Below are positions 12,749 to 24,245 of a DNA stretch of 64,000 nucleotides, piece after piece. The notes beneath the pieces are model-generated. The model worked only from the letters and a program-made list of their open reading frames with translations. It was not told the origin of the DNA and did not search any database. Both the position numbers and the translations under genes were made by a program. This stretch comes from Primula veris (Eukaryota; Streptophyta; Magnoliopsida; Ericales; Primulaceae), in assembly GCA_963682055.1 (NCBI GenBank), contig OY821749.1:25799631-25863630 (forward strand). Reading direction: 5' to 3'. Positions within the stretch are counted from its first letter, which is position 1, and each line of letters begins with the position of its first letter.

Positions 12749-13060
12749 TGGGTTTTTAGTGTTTCCAATTTATTTACATTTTACACTGATGTTGATCATA
12801 GTTAGCTCCACTTTATGTAAGAATGTATATATTTTTTTAATCTTTTTTCTACTATGCATTTTTGTTAAATTTTGGTTTCCAAGAGTATTTGGGTTTATCT
12901 GGACAATACAGGAAATGGGTTTTTAGTGTTTCCAATTTATTTATACCAATGTTCGGGTTGCTCCCTCTAGTTAGTCCCAATTTTCATGTAGGAATGTTTC
13001 TTGTTTTTTGCTTCTGGTTTTTTAATGTTGTTTTTCTGTTCCGTGTTAGATTATTTTGAA
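12749..13060. repeat. Tandem duplication downstream of NDUFA1
   Basis: GGGTTTTTAGTGTTTCCAAT starts two adjacent segments near 12749 and 12917. Each continues into a GTTAGCTCC/GTTGCTCC-like motif and an ATGTAAGAATG/ATGTAGGAATG motif. The related CTAATTAGTCCC string at the NDUFA1 stop codon suggests that the 3' flank of the gene was the source. Confidence 0.6.
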
Positions 13061-16000
13061 AAAAAATGTTTCCATATTTTATTTTTTGTGAAATGGGTGT
13101 GCTATGTTTTTGTTTGGCAAGTAATAATCATATCAAAAATTGTTTATTTCCAATTTATTAGGGCTTGTGGGGGATCTAATGTAAGAAATGGGTCAGTCAT
13201 GTCATTGTTTGGCAAGTCAGATTGATAGAAAAAGTTGAATATAGACTTTAATCGTAGGTCATAAATTTATTCAATGGATTTGGAAAATTAAGTTGTGTTG
13301 ATATATTGGGTCTCTCCTACTAGAGTAATGACAATAGAGCTTGTTGGGATGCACTCTTAAGCAAAAAAGTTGATTTTGAGTCTTGTAGAAAACTGTATTC
13401 AATTCAATCAGTCTGCTTAACAAGTCCTTATCTTTTGCTGGCTAGACGAATACTTCTAAGTGAATAATGAAAACAAATGAGCTTAAAAGAGTGAAATCTT
13501 TATCAGTTACTTACCGTCTTTTTATAATTTGAAGAGTTGAAACCTTGAAATTCTGTAATTGAAAACCTCAAAAAAAATTTCAAACATGTATCAGTGGGCT
13601 TGAAACTTGATATTTATGTAGTCTCTGTCAGACGTTGGATTCGGACATTGTTCCATATGCAATGTTGTTGTTTCCATCGATCTATTTATTGTTTGACCAG
13701 TCAAAATTATGAAGAATTAGAAATGAATACCTGAAACCTCGTTTCTAGCTAGTAGAAAATGAGTTTTAAGCACGAGGTGCGTATTATTACTCAAGAGGGT
13801 CTTAAACATGACATTATCATGTTGAATTTGTATGCCCCGTCAATAGTTTGTTTACTGTCACTCTTTTGTGGTTTCAATATGTCAATATCTGTAATATCTA
13901 ATTAATAGGTTTATTTGTCAAAGTAAAACATTCCTATTCCGTTGGTCGAGCACACTGAACACCGTGTCAGCATGATGACTTGATGTAGTGGAATTTGGAA
14001 CCTCTAAAAGATGTTGTCTATTATTCCAAATCTTTTACCTTCCTCACAACCTCTTGTAATTGCTTAAGGGACTCAGCGCGAGTTGGTTAGTAGACTTCAT
14101 AGTTTTTGAATTTGAGATTTTGAAACCCCCAGGAATATAAATTTGAAATTCCGAAAGCCACGTCCTTAAGCTTTGACTACCGTGGGCTTATTGGTACTAT
14201 GAAGAGTTAGGTTTTCTTTTGCTTACGACCGTTACAATTATTTCAAGATCGATAATTTTTAACACAGCTTTATTTTTTCCTATTCCTCTCACTAATGTTG
14301 ATTCAATCAGTTAGTGTTGAATTGATTGAGTAGGTTCAGTTTTTTCTCATCTTTGTGTTTTTCTCTCTATTCTTTTGTTGTATGTAAATCTGAACGTTTT
14401 GAGCCTTATTTCTAGGAAGAACCTATTGAAGCACATGTTTTTCATAGGTGGCCTTGAACCCAAACTAGGAAAAATTGAACCTTAAGGCCAATTATCTTAA
14501 GTTGAACTAAGATATCTTGTGGACATCAACAATAAATTCCTTTCGTCTTCATAATGACAGCTTATGTAAATCACACATGTTTCACAATCTTGTCATATCA
14601 CAGTTAGGCACGTTATCATTGTAAATGAATTGAAATCTTATGTTGGGTGATGCTGACATAAACTTGAAGCTTGTGGATTTATGTTTTTGTAATTTGTAAA
14701 CCCCTAAGGTTTCAACAAGTTCGGCTCTCTAAATTTGAAATTCAATCTCTAATCTGAGCTTGTATATGTCAGCACCTGGATTTGAGAAGATATAGATATC
14801 CAGTGGTTGTAAATTTGCAAAAAGAAAAAGATTAGAATATGTAGATTTTCAAGGTTGGAGAATTCTAATAACATTTTAAAACCACGTCTTACCAAGTAGT
14901 CTCCTACTCTAGAGTGCTAGCGTGATTTTAGCTCTTCAATTTTATCAACGATTTAAAAGAAAAAACTTGGGAACATAAACAACTGACAGTTCTTCAGTAA
15001 CTCATCTTAACACTTCCTTGGGGATATTTGAACCTAGGACTTACTTTATAATAACTCAATTTCTTACAGAACATGACACAAGTTTCGGTTTCTGGGAAGA
15101 ATATTCTCATATCATATCATATTCAATAACTCAACCTAACTGGTAGAAGGTTTCGCCGTTTATGTCTTTTTTAGCACCTGTAATTTGGAATTAGTTAGGT
15201 ATTAATTTGGTTTTAGCTCCCTAGTTTTGGGAAGGGGCAAAGTGGTTATTCAAGTACTTCCTTAGACTTCATGTGTAGTATCAGGCATGTTGTTTCAGAA
15301 TTAAGTGAGTGGTATAACTGTGAAAATCATGTAACTTTTTTTTTGAGGCTTTCAAACTAGAAACTTGCATGACAGTGTCGTCAAACCGGTTACCAAAGTG
15401 TTTGGCGGGATTGTACTCGGAATGGTTTAGTAGAAATCCTTGAAACTCTCCAGATTCTAGAACTTACACCGAAATTGATTTTCCGGGTATCTTTCCTCGC
15501 GTGTTCAAAATCTAAAGTTCATTAAAATCACAGAGCTTAGAATCATGTGATAATAGTTTGGTATTTCTTATCATCCGTACTTTGACTTCTTTATCGATTG
15601 GGAAGCAAGTGGTTTATTTTTTGTGAACTAATGAAAATTGTTTTGTAAATCTCTGTTGTAAAGTATACTCCTTTATAGTAGTAGTAGCTACATAATCCCT
15701 ATATAAGTTTACTTGGTCATCATGACCAATAAAGAAAACCCGCAACAGCATTTTTACGAAATACCAGACATGTTCCTGCCGACAGCTGTTTTTTTTTCTT
15801 TGCCTAGAAAGTCTAGCACAATGATGGCATATGCTTTTACTAGTAATCGTTGCACACGCGTTGCGAGTGCGACACGCAGTTACAACTTACATATATAGAC
15901 AATCTCAAACAAATAAAGTTAATATTTTTAAAAAATTCAAAATTTTGATTGAATGAATAATATACTTAAAAAATTAACAATCGTATATAAAGTGTAGTAT

Positions 16001-16260
16001 AATGTTTCATTGTTTTATAGAAATACATGTGACAGGTTTTTGTTTTGTATAGTAACGGAAATGTGTGATAAATAGCAATTTTTTTAGTTATATATGTATT
16101 TGAATTGTAAAAAGGTATGTGAATAATTAGCAAAATAGAGTGAGGGTATTTTTGAAAAAAAAGTGATAAATTTGGCAGCTTCAGAAAATTTGGGTTGGCT
16201 TATTATAATAGTATGATGTGATAAACAACCTTCACATCTTTGAAAGCAGATATTGAGAAA
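13061..16260. other. Intergenic DNA without a recognisable gene
   Basis: About 3.2 kb of AT-rich sequence. Open frames are short and low-complexity, and none resembles a protein family I know. No tRNA, rRNA or terminal repeats seen. Confidence 0.4.
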
Positions 16261-16370
16261 CACCAACTTTACCACGGATCCATTTTTGTTTTTACACCAA
16301 CTTTACCACGGATCCATTTTTGTTGCCTTGAAAAATTCAAGGCAGCCTGCCTTGAATTTTTCAGGCAGCA
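16261..16370. repeat. 30-bp direct repeat followed by a hairpin
   Basis: CACCAACTTTACCACGGATC plus CATTTTTGTT occurs at 16261-16290 and again at 16295-16324. It is followed by an inverted repeat (about 16323-16370) with arms containing TGAAAAATTCAAGGCA and its complement around a short CC loop. The hairpin sequence is related to the larger one at 16826-16894. Confidence 0.7.
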
Positions 16371-16449
16371 AAATATGTAAACAAAATAATTTTTTTTTTT
16401 ATTTTTTTTGAAATAATGTAATTTTGTATGTTACATTTTTGTTTTAATG

Positions 16450-16810
16450 TTTTGGAATCAACATCGAACGATTAACACTATAGTGAATCTAGTCCATTAT
16501 TATTTAGGATGTGTCACATACTAAAAACCTAACACATTAATGAACCCAAAAATATCTATGCTAAAATTAATTCACTATTAAAACTAAAAAATACTAAAAC
16601 CCTAACACTTGTTAATGAACCCAAAAATATCTACCCTAAAATTAATTTAAAATTAAAACTAAAAAATACTATTGGTTGGCACACCCTAAATAATAGTGCA
16701 TTTTGGAATGAACACCGAACGATTAACACTATCGTGAATCTAGTACACTATTATTTTGGTTGTGTCACATACTAAAAACCTAACACTTATTGATGAACCC
16801 AAAAATATAC
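16450..16810. repeat. About 250-bp period direct repeat between two hairpins
   Basis: The string CGAACGATTAACACTAT, followed by GTGAATCTAGT and TGTGTCACATACTAAAAACC, occurs at about 16451-16540 and about 16701-16790. Between them an inner 75-bp unit (AATGAACCCAAAAATATCTA ... AACTAAAAAATACTA) is itself tandemly duplicated. No coding potential. Confidence 0.65.
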
Positions 16811-16825
16811 TAAATGGATCCGTTT

Positions 16826-16894
16826 GGGATTGGTTTTGCTGCCCTGAAAATTCAAGGCTGCCTTGAATTTTTCAGGGCAGCCAAAACCAATCCC
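16826..16894. repeat. Near-perfect 33-bp-arm hairpin
   Basis: The left arm starts GGGATTGGTTTTGCTGCCCT and ends TTCAAGGC. After one spacer base, the right arm runs GCCTTGAA ... AACCAATCCC. Only two single-base gaps separate the arms. This is a compact foldback sequence able to form a cruciform or a hairpin RNA. Confidence 0.85.
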
Positions 16895-17471
16895 TTTACC
16901 AAATCAAGCCTTGGTTTCTAGCTAAACGCTATAGATTATAAAACAAATTGGGCGAGTAATTTATAAAATAAATTGGCCCAAGTTTTGTAATAATATCTGA
17001 AGATAATGGAGTATACAAATGCCGTATTTTATTAGTGACCAAGATGAGTAGCTGGTAATGTTTCCACTCCTAATGTGTTCTTCCATTTTCCCATTGGGAA
17101 AAGTTTTCTAAGAAGGATCAAGCTACTTCTAGGTTTGTAGTAAATGCAAGGCGATGTAATAAAAAATATGCAACTCTTTTAATATCGTCAATGAAGAGTG
17201 TATTTTGCAATTCACAGCAAATGTTTTGGTATGGTAGAAGATTACAACTATTATAGAGACAATTGAAATAGCTCTCAGCAGTGAAAATGGCTGCTAACTT
17301 TTTTGTTTCATGTGTTCTTGTTTCCTTTTTAGCATCTTTTTCTCTTTTGTTTTGATTAAAGAAACACGTAATATCATTTTGCAAATCTTTATTATTGCCT
17401 CTGTAGTTTTTACAGAATCAAGATCTTTCTCCACCTTCCTCGAGACCGAGGTGTCATACTCGCATTCGTTA

Positions 17472-18182
17472 TAATTTTCAAGATCTACCTCCGATTATGA
17501 GAGGGATGCATGATGAAGAATGAACTCGTTTTTAGGTTTTTGTGTAGTGGCAGGTTGATGTGTGTGATAAACTAAGACAATACCCATGCTATGCCATATG
17601 TTAAATGTTTTTTTGGGAAAAGTCCAACTCTTCAAAGTGTATTCCTCATATGCAAGTATGGGTTTGGTTTTGTTTCATATGAAGCACGCTGCTTCAGAAA
17701 TACCGCACTACTCCAATGAGTACTTTTACTTGCAGGGTAGTTTGCTTGTTATCTAGCTATAATATGAAATAAATAAGATTCATATTTTGGTGCCCAGATA
17801 CTGCAATTAGAATGAGGTGTCCTTTTTGGCGTTAGTTTTAATTTTGAAGACGCACCTCTGATTATGAGAGGGATCCATGATGAAAAATGAACTCGTTTTT
17901 AATTTGTATGGCGTCAGGTTTGTGATGTGTGTGATAAACTAAGGCACTTCCCTTACTATGCCATAGGTTACATGTATATTTGGGAAAATACCAACTCTTC
18001 AAAGTATATTCCCATGCGCAAGTATGGGCTTGGTTTTGTTTACTACGAAGCTCGGTGTTTGAGATATACCGTGCTAGCGCTACCTGAACGAGTACTTATA
18101 CTTGCAGGGTAGTATATACTTATTATCTAGCAATACTAAGAATAATAAGATATATTATTGGGTGCCCAGATACTGCAATTAG
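17472..18182. repeat. Two-copy tandem duplication, about 370-bp period
   Basis: Copy 1 (about 17472-17810) and copy 2 (about 17839-18182) share GATTATGAGAGGGAT, GAACTCGTTTTTA, GATGTGTGTGATAAACTAAG, CCAACTCTTCAAAGT, GTACTT-TACTTGCAGGGTAGT and the end GTGCCCAGATACTGCAATTA. They have diverged by substitutions and small indels, so the duplication is old. No protein family recognised in either copy. Confidence 0.8.
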
Positions 18183-19195
18183 GTACTAGTGTCTAGTGGG
18201 TATGGATAAGATTAATTTCAGGGTGTGTTGGTTTTTTCTATCTACTACTCTTTTTATCTTTTGCTGGAGGTTTTATAAAAACACACAATGTATCGTGCCT
18301 ATACCCTTAAAAATTCAACAATTAGTTATTCCTGGAACCACACTGTACTGTAGCCTTAGTGGCGCTCCATAGAGTTTTTCACCAAATTTTACCATTATAA
18401 TTACACTGTAGTACTACTATAAACAAAATGAATTGGAAACAAGAAAAATGCATCGTCTTTTTCCTGATTGGAGGCATACCACCTAGTCAAGCATTATTGT
18501 TAGACAGGAATGCAACAAAGTGTAGCAAACTCAAATTGTTTATTTATTTTGAATTAAATTCAACAGTTCCTTGAAGATGTGTGTAGAGGGCATTTAGTAC
18601 AAAGCTACTAGCTTATACTAAAAAATTTGCTACATAAAGAAGGAAATATTTCACATTTTTGTTAATTTTTTAGAATAGTTCTGTCTCACATACATATTTG
18701 CATTATGCGCATTCCTTGCTTTGCTAACTTGATTATTCGGATTGTAGGTATCCTTGCCAATGAACCCATGAAAAATAAAGTGCTTTTCCAGGATTGCGGA
18801 AAATATGTTCAGAGGCACCTTCTAGTTCTTGCTTTTTATTTTCATTACTGTGAGAATTTATGTGAGTTACTGAACCTTGAAAGGGATAAATTGATGTTCA
18901 CTTTATATCAGTATCATGTTGAATTTGGTTTATGAAACTGCTCTCTGGTAACTATCTGCTTCTTGTGCTCAGTAGTGGTCCTAGTGGATATTTTTCTTAT
19001 TAAATTGTGATAGCTTTTGAGGCGCTGTGTTCCATGTTTTATTGTTGGATTTTGTGGTTGTTTAGAAGCATAAAAGGTTCTGTCTTCAAACTTTTCGGGT
19101 ATTTCTAGTTTTTAGGTGTAGTATACCAGCAAGGTAGAAGTTTTAAGTTGAAGAAATGAAGTGACTATCGGAGCCTTTAAACATGGTTGCAACCA
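18183..19195. other. Intergenic, nothing recognised
   Basis: AT-rich sequence. A 76-codon open frame at 18705-18935 has no recognisable motif and no splice context, so I do not call it a gene. Confidence 0.4.
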
Positions 19196-19412
19196 AATAA
19201 GCGCTGAACCTTCACTTGAACAAATAACTATAATGTGAATTAACTTCTTTTAAAGCCCTTGTAGTTCATGGACAGGAACAAAAGTCAGTTTGATTTGTTT
19301 GTTAACCAAAATGATCCCCAAAACTTTAGCGACCTCAATCATATTATCTTTAAACTTTAGCGAACCAAACAAGAGCTTGTTCGTGAACACCTCAGTTCAT
19401 TCGCAGCCCTAA
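19196..19412. mobile_element. hAT-like element end fragment
   Basis: The right edge TTCGCAGCCCTAA reads on the other strand as TTAGGGCTGCGAA followed by GAACTGAGGTGTTCACGAAC and GCTCTTGTTTGGTTCG. This is the common terminus of non-autonomous plant hAT elements. The left end was not identified. Confidence 0.45.
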
Positions 19413-19830
19413 CCTCTAATTAGTCCTAATTTCTGGTCTGTAGGATTTTTTTTATTTTTTTTGTATTTCAGTATTCTGAAATTTTATTTCCATTTATAAG
19501 GGTTGTGAGGAATTTTATTAAAGAAATGGGTCACAGCGCCATTTCATTGTTTGGCAAGCAAGAACATTAAGAATTGTTAAATTCTGTTTCGGGATAGAGA
19601 ATTATATTTCTAAGTAGCCTCAATTTCCTGTCAGTATGTTTCCTTTTGCTTTAAGAAATGGATCAGTCCTTTTAATGTTTGGCAAGTAAGAATCGTTTAG
19701 AAGATTGTTCAAGTTCTGTTTCGAGCAAGTAGAATATAAACCTTAGTCATGAGTCGGAAAGTTTATCCGGTGGTTTGGGGGTCAGAGCTGACATATGTTG
19801 GATTTGTGTCTTTCCAATGTTTCGGTTTGT
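19413..19830. repeat. Diverged second copy of the NDUFA1 3'-flank sequence
   Basis: This segment repeats, in order, motifs seen at about 12650-13320: CTAATTAGTCC, AAGAAATGGGTCA/AAGAAATGGATCAGTC, TGTTTGGCAAGTAAGAA, AATATAAACCTTAGTC, and a TTGGATTTGTGTCT-like tail. The AAGAAATGG...TTTGGCAAG unit occurs twice here and twice in the first region. NDUFA1 exons are not repeated. Confidence 0.5.
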
Positions 19831-21199
19831 TAAGATAGTGTGTCTGGGTGACGATGCAAACGGCGATGCTTTAGTAAGGTAAGGTAAAGATCTAATCATG
19901 TGAAATACTAATTATAACTTGCATGGATCTATTTAGTGCAACACTTTCACATGTTAAAAAAATCATGTCAAGAAAAATTGATACATGTGGGAAAGTTGAT
20001 ACATGTGAAGATCAAAGCTCCTAAATGTATGTGAACAACTAACAAACAAGAAAAAAAGCAAATCTAGATGGAGTTTTGAGATTCTGTATTACTATTTATA
20101 AGCATGTGAAAAAGAAAGTGACTTTACACTTGTTACCAAAGCCAAAAGTCCAAACAAGGCACAAGCTGGCATTCAGTCCAACCTGTGTCACTGAAGAGAG
20201 TACAATTAAACAACTGTCAATTTTATTATAAATTTATAATAACACACACCCATGCCAAAGCTAGTTGTGAACAACTTCCAACTTTTTCAGCACATGCACA
20301 CCTCTTATCAATTACACCCTAGTATTCGTACACCACTGAAAGGTTCTCATTCATTCAATTTCACTCTACCAATTATAACGAATTTATTATAGCTAAAAAA
20401 GATTTAACCTTGTACATGCTATCCTATAATCGAATTTACAGTCTAGTCTGTCTTGAAAGAAGAACACAAGTGAAGTCATAAATTCGGTCCTTTCCACTTA
20501 CTCATAACTCGTTAGTATTCAAGTAAAAGAAAAGCAAATCATGATACAAGTAACTCCTAAGTAATAGACATGCAAATATTTCGACTTAGAGCAATACTCC
20601 TTTTTTTGGGTGAACCAAAACATCGTGCTAACACAATTCTGTATATGTCAAAGCAAACAAAGTTGCGAGTTTATTGACCGTTTCGACGCTAACAAATATT
20701 CTCAAGTTACTCAAAACATCATTATAAACATATTGAGATGTTTTCGTCTCTTATTTCATCAAATTTTCAAAGCACCCTGTGAAAAGAAAATTTGATCCTT
20801 GTTTGATTCAAGCAACTTTTACCTAATGCACTATTTTAGTATGAAAGTCAAATACGCGCAGCTTTAAGAACAATACAGAAACTTGAACAGTTTAAAAAGA
20901 TCAGCATATATTGTGTCACTCAAGAACTCGAACTAGCAACCGAAAGTGATAAAAGTTTTTTTTTGGATTTCACACCTTCTCAAACGATCATTTCATGTAC
21001 AAGCATCGAATAATTCCGAGTCCCGAATATGTTTTCACCCTCAACGAATCATGATATCATTGCATCATCCTTTACACAATTGCCCTAGGTTATGAAGGCA
21101 CCACAAACTAATGGAAAATGACTGAAAGAATTAACTAAATTGACCAGCTAGAAACAGTTTTTAGTGCACAAATCTACACAAGAGTAAAGAGTCCCAAAA
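19831..21199. other. Intergenic and 3' flank of the DUF1191 gene
   Basis: AT-rich sequence that should include the 3' UTR of the minus-strand DUF1191 gene near 20900-21199. No other feature recognised. Confidence 0.4.
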
Positions 21200-22129
21200 C
21201 TAGGGAACATATTCGGTCTCAATGGTTGGTTGTGTTCTCGTCCCTGTAGCAGCTGGCGCTTTCACTCTCCCGACTGAAGTCATATGTAGCGTTTCTCCCA
21301 CCTCAGCAGCTTTTTCCATTTCTGACCTTTTCTTTCTCTGATTATATTTTTGCAACCATATGATACAAGATCCCAGCAAAACCAATAAAACTAAGCCACC
21401 AACAACTGACCCGGCAATTATCCAAACAGCCATATTATCTTTCTTATGTCTAGCACTCGGAGTGGATGGTTTCGGAGGAAAGGCGGTAGATTCAACTATG
21501 ATAGAGAAATGCCCTTGTTCATAGGTCAGGCACTTATTACCAGACACTACATTTGTAATATTTATATAACCATTTAAGTTGAACCAAACACACTTAGGAA
21601 CAGCTCCATCGGGTGCCACTCTAACTTTTGAAAATTCGATACTTATAGGGTCTTCGGACGCTCTAATATCCAATTCAGGCAAATTTTTGGCGGATAAATC
21701 GGATGCATCGTAAGCAAGGAGACCCAAGACAGGAGCTAAATACGTGAATTTAGGTAAAGGGTAATATGTATCCGACCAGTTTCCCAAGTTTTGATATACC
21801 AAGGCTAACCTCTCTACATAAGTCCGCTCAACAACACCAACAGGGATTCGGAACTCTTTATACTCCTTTACACCTCTACTCCATAGACTACCACTCCTTA
21901 GCCTCATTGCCGAAATGCTTACCCCAGTTAAGCGAGAGGGTACATCCCCTTCGTAAACAATGCCGGTCCTGGGACGAGAAAATGCCATGTATGCGTACTC
22001 TTGAAGACGCGCGTCCAGGTCTTGTGCGGAATTTACTTCAGAGTCGAATGATTGAGCCTCGAGTTTATGCAAACATAAGATCCATATCGAAAAGAGAAGC
22101 ATCAGGAAACTTCTCCGTAGAAGCCCCAT
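21200..22129 (-). CDS. DUF1191-family single-pass membrane protein (intronless)
   Basis: A 310-codon uninterrupted frame (309 aa). I start it at the ATG at 22127-22129, because MGLLRRSFLMLLFSIWILCL is a clear signal peptide (cleavage near LEAQ, residue about 25). The upstream ATG at 22207 would add 26 residues that spoil it. The ectodomain (about 26-232) has two cysteines (CVWFNLNGY and NKCLTYEQGHFS). A transmembrane helix at about 233-258 (MAVWIIAGSVVGGLVLLVLL) is followed by a basic stop-transfer stretch (QRKKRSEMEKA) and a short tail ending ETEYVP. This matches the plant DUF1191 proteins (Arabidopsis At3g08600/At4g23720 type, from memory). The molecular function is not known to me. A tandem array lies about 1 kb upstream. 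Confidence 0.88.
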   Translation of the reverse strand: MGLLRRSFLMLLFSIWILCLHKLEAQSFDSEVNSAQDLDARLQEYAYMAFSRPRTGIVYEGDVPSRLTGVSISAMRLRSGSLWSRGVKEYKEFRIPVGVVERTYVERLALVYQNLGNWSDTYYPLPKFTYLAPVLGLLAYDASDLSAKNLPELDIRASEDPISIEFSKVRVAPDGAVPKCVWFNLNGYINITNVVSGNKCLTYEQGHFSIIVESTAFPPKPSTPSARHKKDNMAVWIIAGSVVGGLVLLVLLGSCIIWLQKYNQRKKRSEMEKAAEVGETLHMTSVGRVKAPAATGTRTQPTIETEYVP

Positions 22130-23110
22130 TGATGCTTCTTTAGTACCAAGTTCAACAAATATAATAGCTGGGGTCAACTGGAAATTAGCACCAAGGCCAC
22201 AAACCACTTAAATTTGTAATTTCTCAATGAAGAACCTGGAGAAAAACTGTCTAGGGAATTCAGTCGAAAACTTAATCGGTTAGGTGCAGCTTCAACTTTC
22301 TGGATCAAAATGTGGTAGATGTAGTCAATCTAAAGCGAGAAAACGCTGTAAATTCAAAACAACAGTTGGAGCTTCCGAAATTAACCTTAAGACTATGAAT
22401 TACTCTACTCTGTCTAGCTCAATGTAGCTCCCCAAACAAGTACTCCACGAGGAAATTAATCTAACACTTCGGTAAGCTGTAGTTTTAAACTTCAACGATT
22501 AAATTGTAGTAGTTAAAATCAGATCTGCAGCAATTAAATGGCAGAAGCTAAGTAAGAAAAAAAGCATACTGTAACTTCACAATGCAAATCACTTCACAAT
22601 GTTCCCGATCAATGCAAATCTCACAAAAGGCACTCTGTGAGTAAATATATCGAACACCATACCAGCAAATATAAGTTTCGAATCTACTAACTAAAAGAAT
22701 GAAGAAACAGAATAACCATCGACCACAGTCCACAGAAACAAATATGCCCTAATCGAAGAAGTGTTAGGGAAATTGCTAGCACTTTTACATTCGCAAATCC
22801 ACAAGAAGATATAGTAAAAGACTCGATTTTTTTATTTCTGTCTAAGCGCTATAAAGATTTGAACTCTAAGAATCTCGAGCTTTAACGTATATGAATCTTG
22901 AATTTACAGAACAACCCACACGAAGATTTACTGTAACTAATTGATATTTATAAATAATTTATATATGCGAAAATGTGAGAAACAGAAATAAAATCTGGGC
23001 AATAATAAAAAAAACCCGCTGATCATTGCCCTATAATAAATAAATAAAAACAGGTTTTACAACTTTGCATTTGAGGTAAAATAAATCTGATCAGATAAAT
23101 TCAAGAATAT
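22130..23110. other. Upstream region of the DUF1191 gene
   Basis: AT-rich. It should contain the promoter and possibly a 5' UTR intron of the minus-strand gene. No separate coding region. Confidence 0.45.
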
Positions 23111-23114
23111 TAGC

Positions 23115-24245
23115 CGCCATTAATGCAGAACACATCGAGGATTCAAAAATTTAAATTACCAAATTAAATAATTGACTGATAAGATATCAAACTAGGTTTT
23201 AATTACCGAGTAAATGGGCCAAAATAAAAACTCACATTGGAATATAAGAAATACTAACTAGCAATAATGCAGAACACATAGAGGATTCATAAATAAAAGT
23301 AGCCAACTAAACAATTTACTGGTAGCATATTACCCTATCCATAAAGTTTTTTAATAATTGAGTATATAGGCCAAAATAAATTCACAGATAAATTCAAGAA
23401 ATATTAACCAGCAATAATGGAGAACAAATGGAGGATTCATAAATTAAAATACCCTACTAATTAAGTAGTAGCATATTTCCCCATCTAAAAAGAAAGTACT
23501 ATGTTTTAATAACTGAGTAAATTGTTCAAGAAATAATAACCACTTAACCAGTAATAATGCAGAATAAATGGAGAATTCAAAACCAAAATACCCAACTAAA
23601 TAATTAACTAGTAGCATATTCCCCCATCTAAAAGTAACAAAAAAAAAAAAAAAAACTAAGTTTCAATAACTGAATAAATTGGCCAAAATAAAAAAACCCA
23701 AATAAAATCAAGAAATATTAACCAGCAATAATGCAGAACTAATGGAGTATTTATAAATTAAAATACCCAACTATATATCTTACTAGTAGCATATTCCTTC
23801 ATCTAAAAGGAAGAAAAAAACTAAGTTTTAATAACTGATTAAATTGGCCTAAATAAAAGAACCCAAATAAGTTCAAGAAACAATAACCATAAATATGCAG
23901 AACAAATAAGGATTTGTACTAAATAATTAACAAGTAGCATATTCCCACATTTAAAAAAAAAGAAGCTTTAATAACTCAATAAATTGGCCTAAATAAAAGA
24001 ACCCACATATAAATTCAAGAAATAATAAGAAACAACAATGCAGAACACATAGAGGATTGAGAAATTAAAATAGCCAATTAAATATATATTTTTACTAGTA
24101 TCATATTTGATATTCCCCCATCTAAAAATAAAAAAATAAAAAAAAGTAAGTTTTAATAAATTCAAGAAACAATAACAAACAAAATGCAGAAAAAAATAGA
24201 GAGTATTGAGAAATTAAAATATACCCAAATAAAGAGTTGAGTTGT
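23115..24245. repeat. Tandem array, about 8 units of 140-170 bp
   Basis: The anchor TAATGCAGAACA(C/A)AT recurs near 23121, 23266, 23414, 23555, 23727, 23893, 24037 and 24184. Each unit continues in the same order: GAGGATTCATAAATTAAAAT, ACCCAACTAAATAATT, ACTAGTAGCATATTCCCCCA, AGTTTTAATAACTGAGTAAA, TTGGCCAAAATAAA, TTCAAGAAATATTAACCAGC. Units differ by small indels and the last is partial. No coding potential. Confidence 0.85.

Noticed and set aside
12690..13225. Overlapping plus-strand frames rich in Phe and Leu
   Set aside because: AT-rich repeat sequence translated by chance; frames overlap each other and have no family resemblance.
18705..18935. 76-codon frame as a small gene
   Set aside because: No recognisable domain, no neighbouring exons and no conserved homologue that I know.
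22130..22207. 26-residue N-terminal extension of the DUF1191 protein
   Set aside because: It would bury the signal peptide; the ATG at 22129 gives a typical secreted N-terminus.
23115..24245. CRISPR-like array
   Set aside because: Units are long, variable and without unique spacers; this is a eukaryotic tandem repeat.
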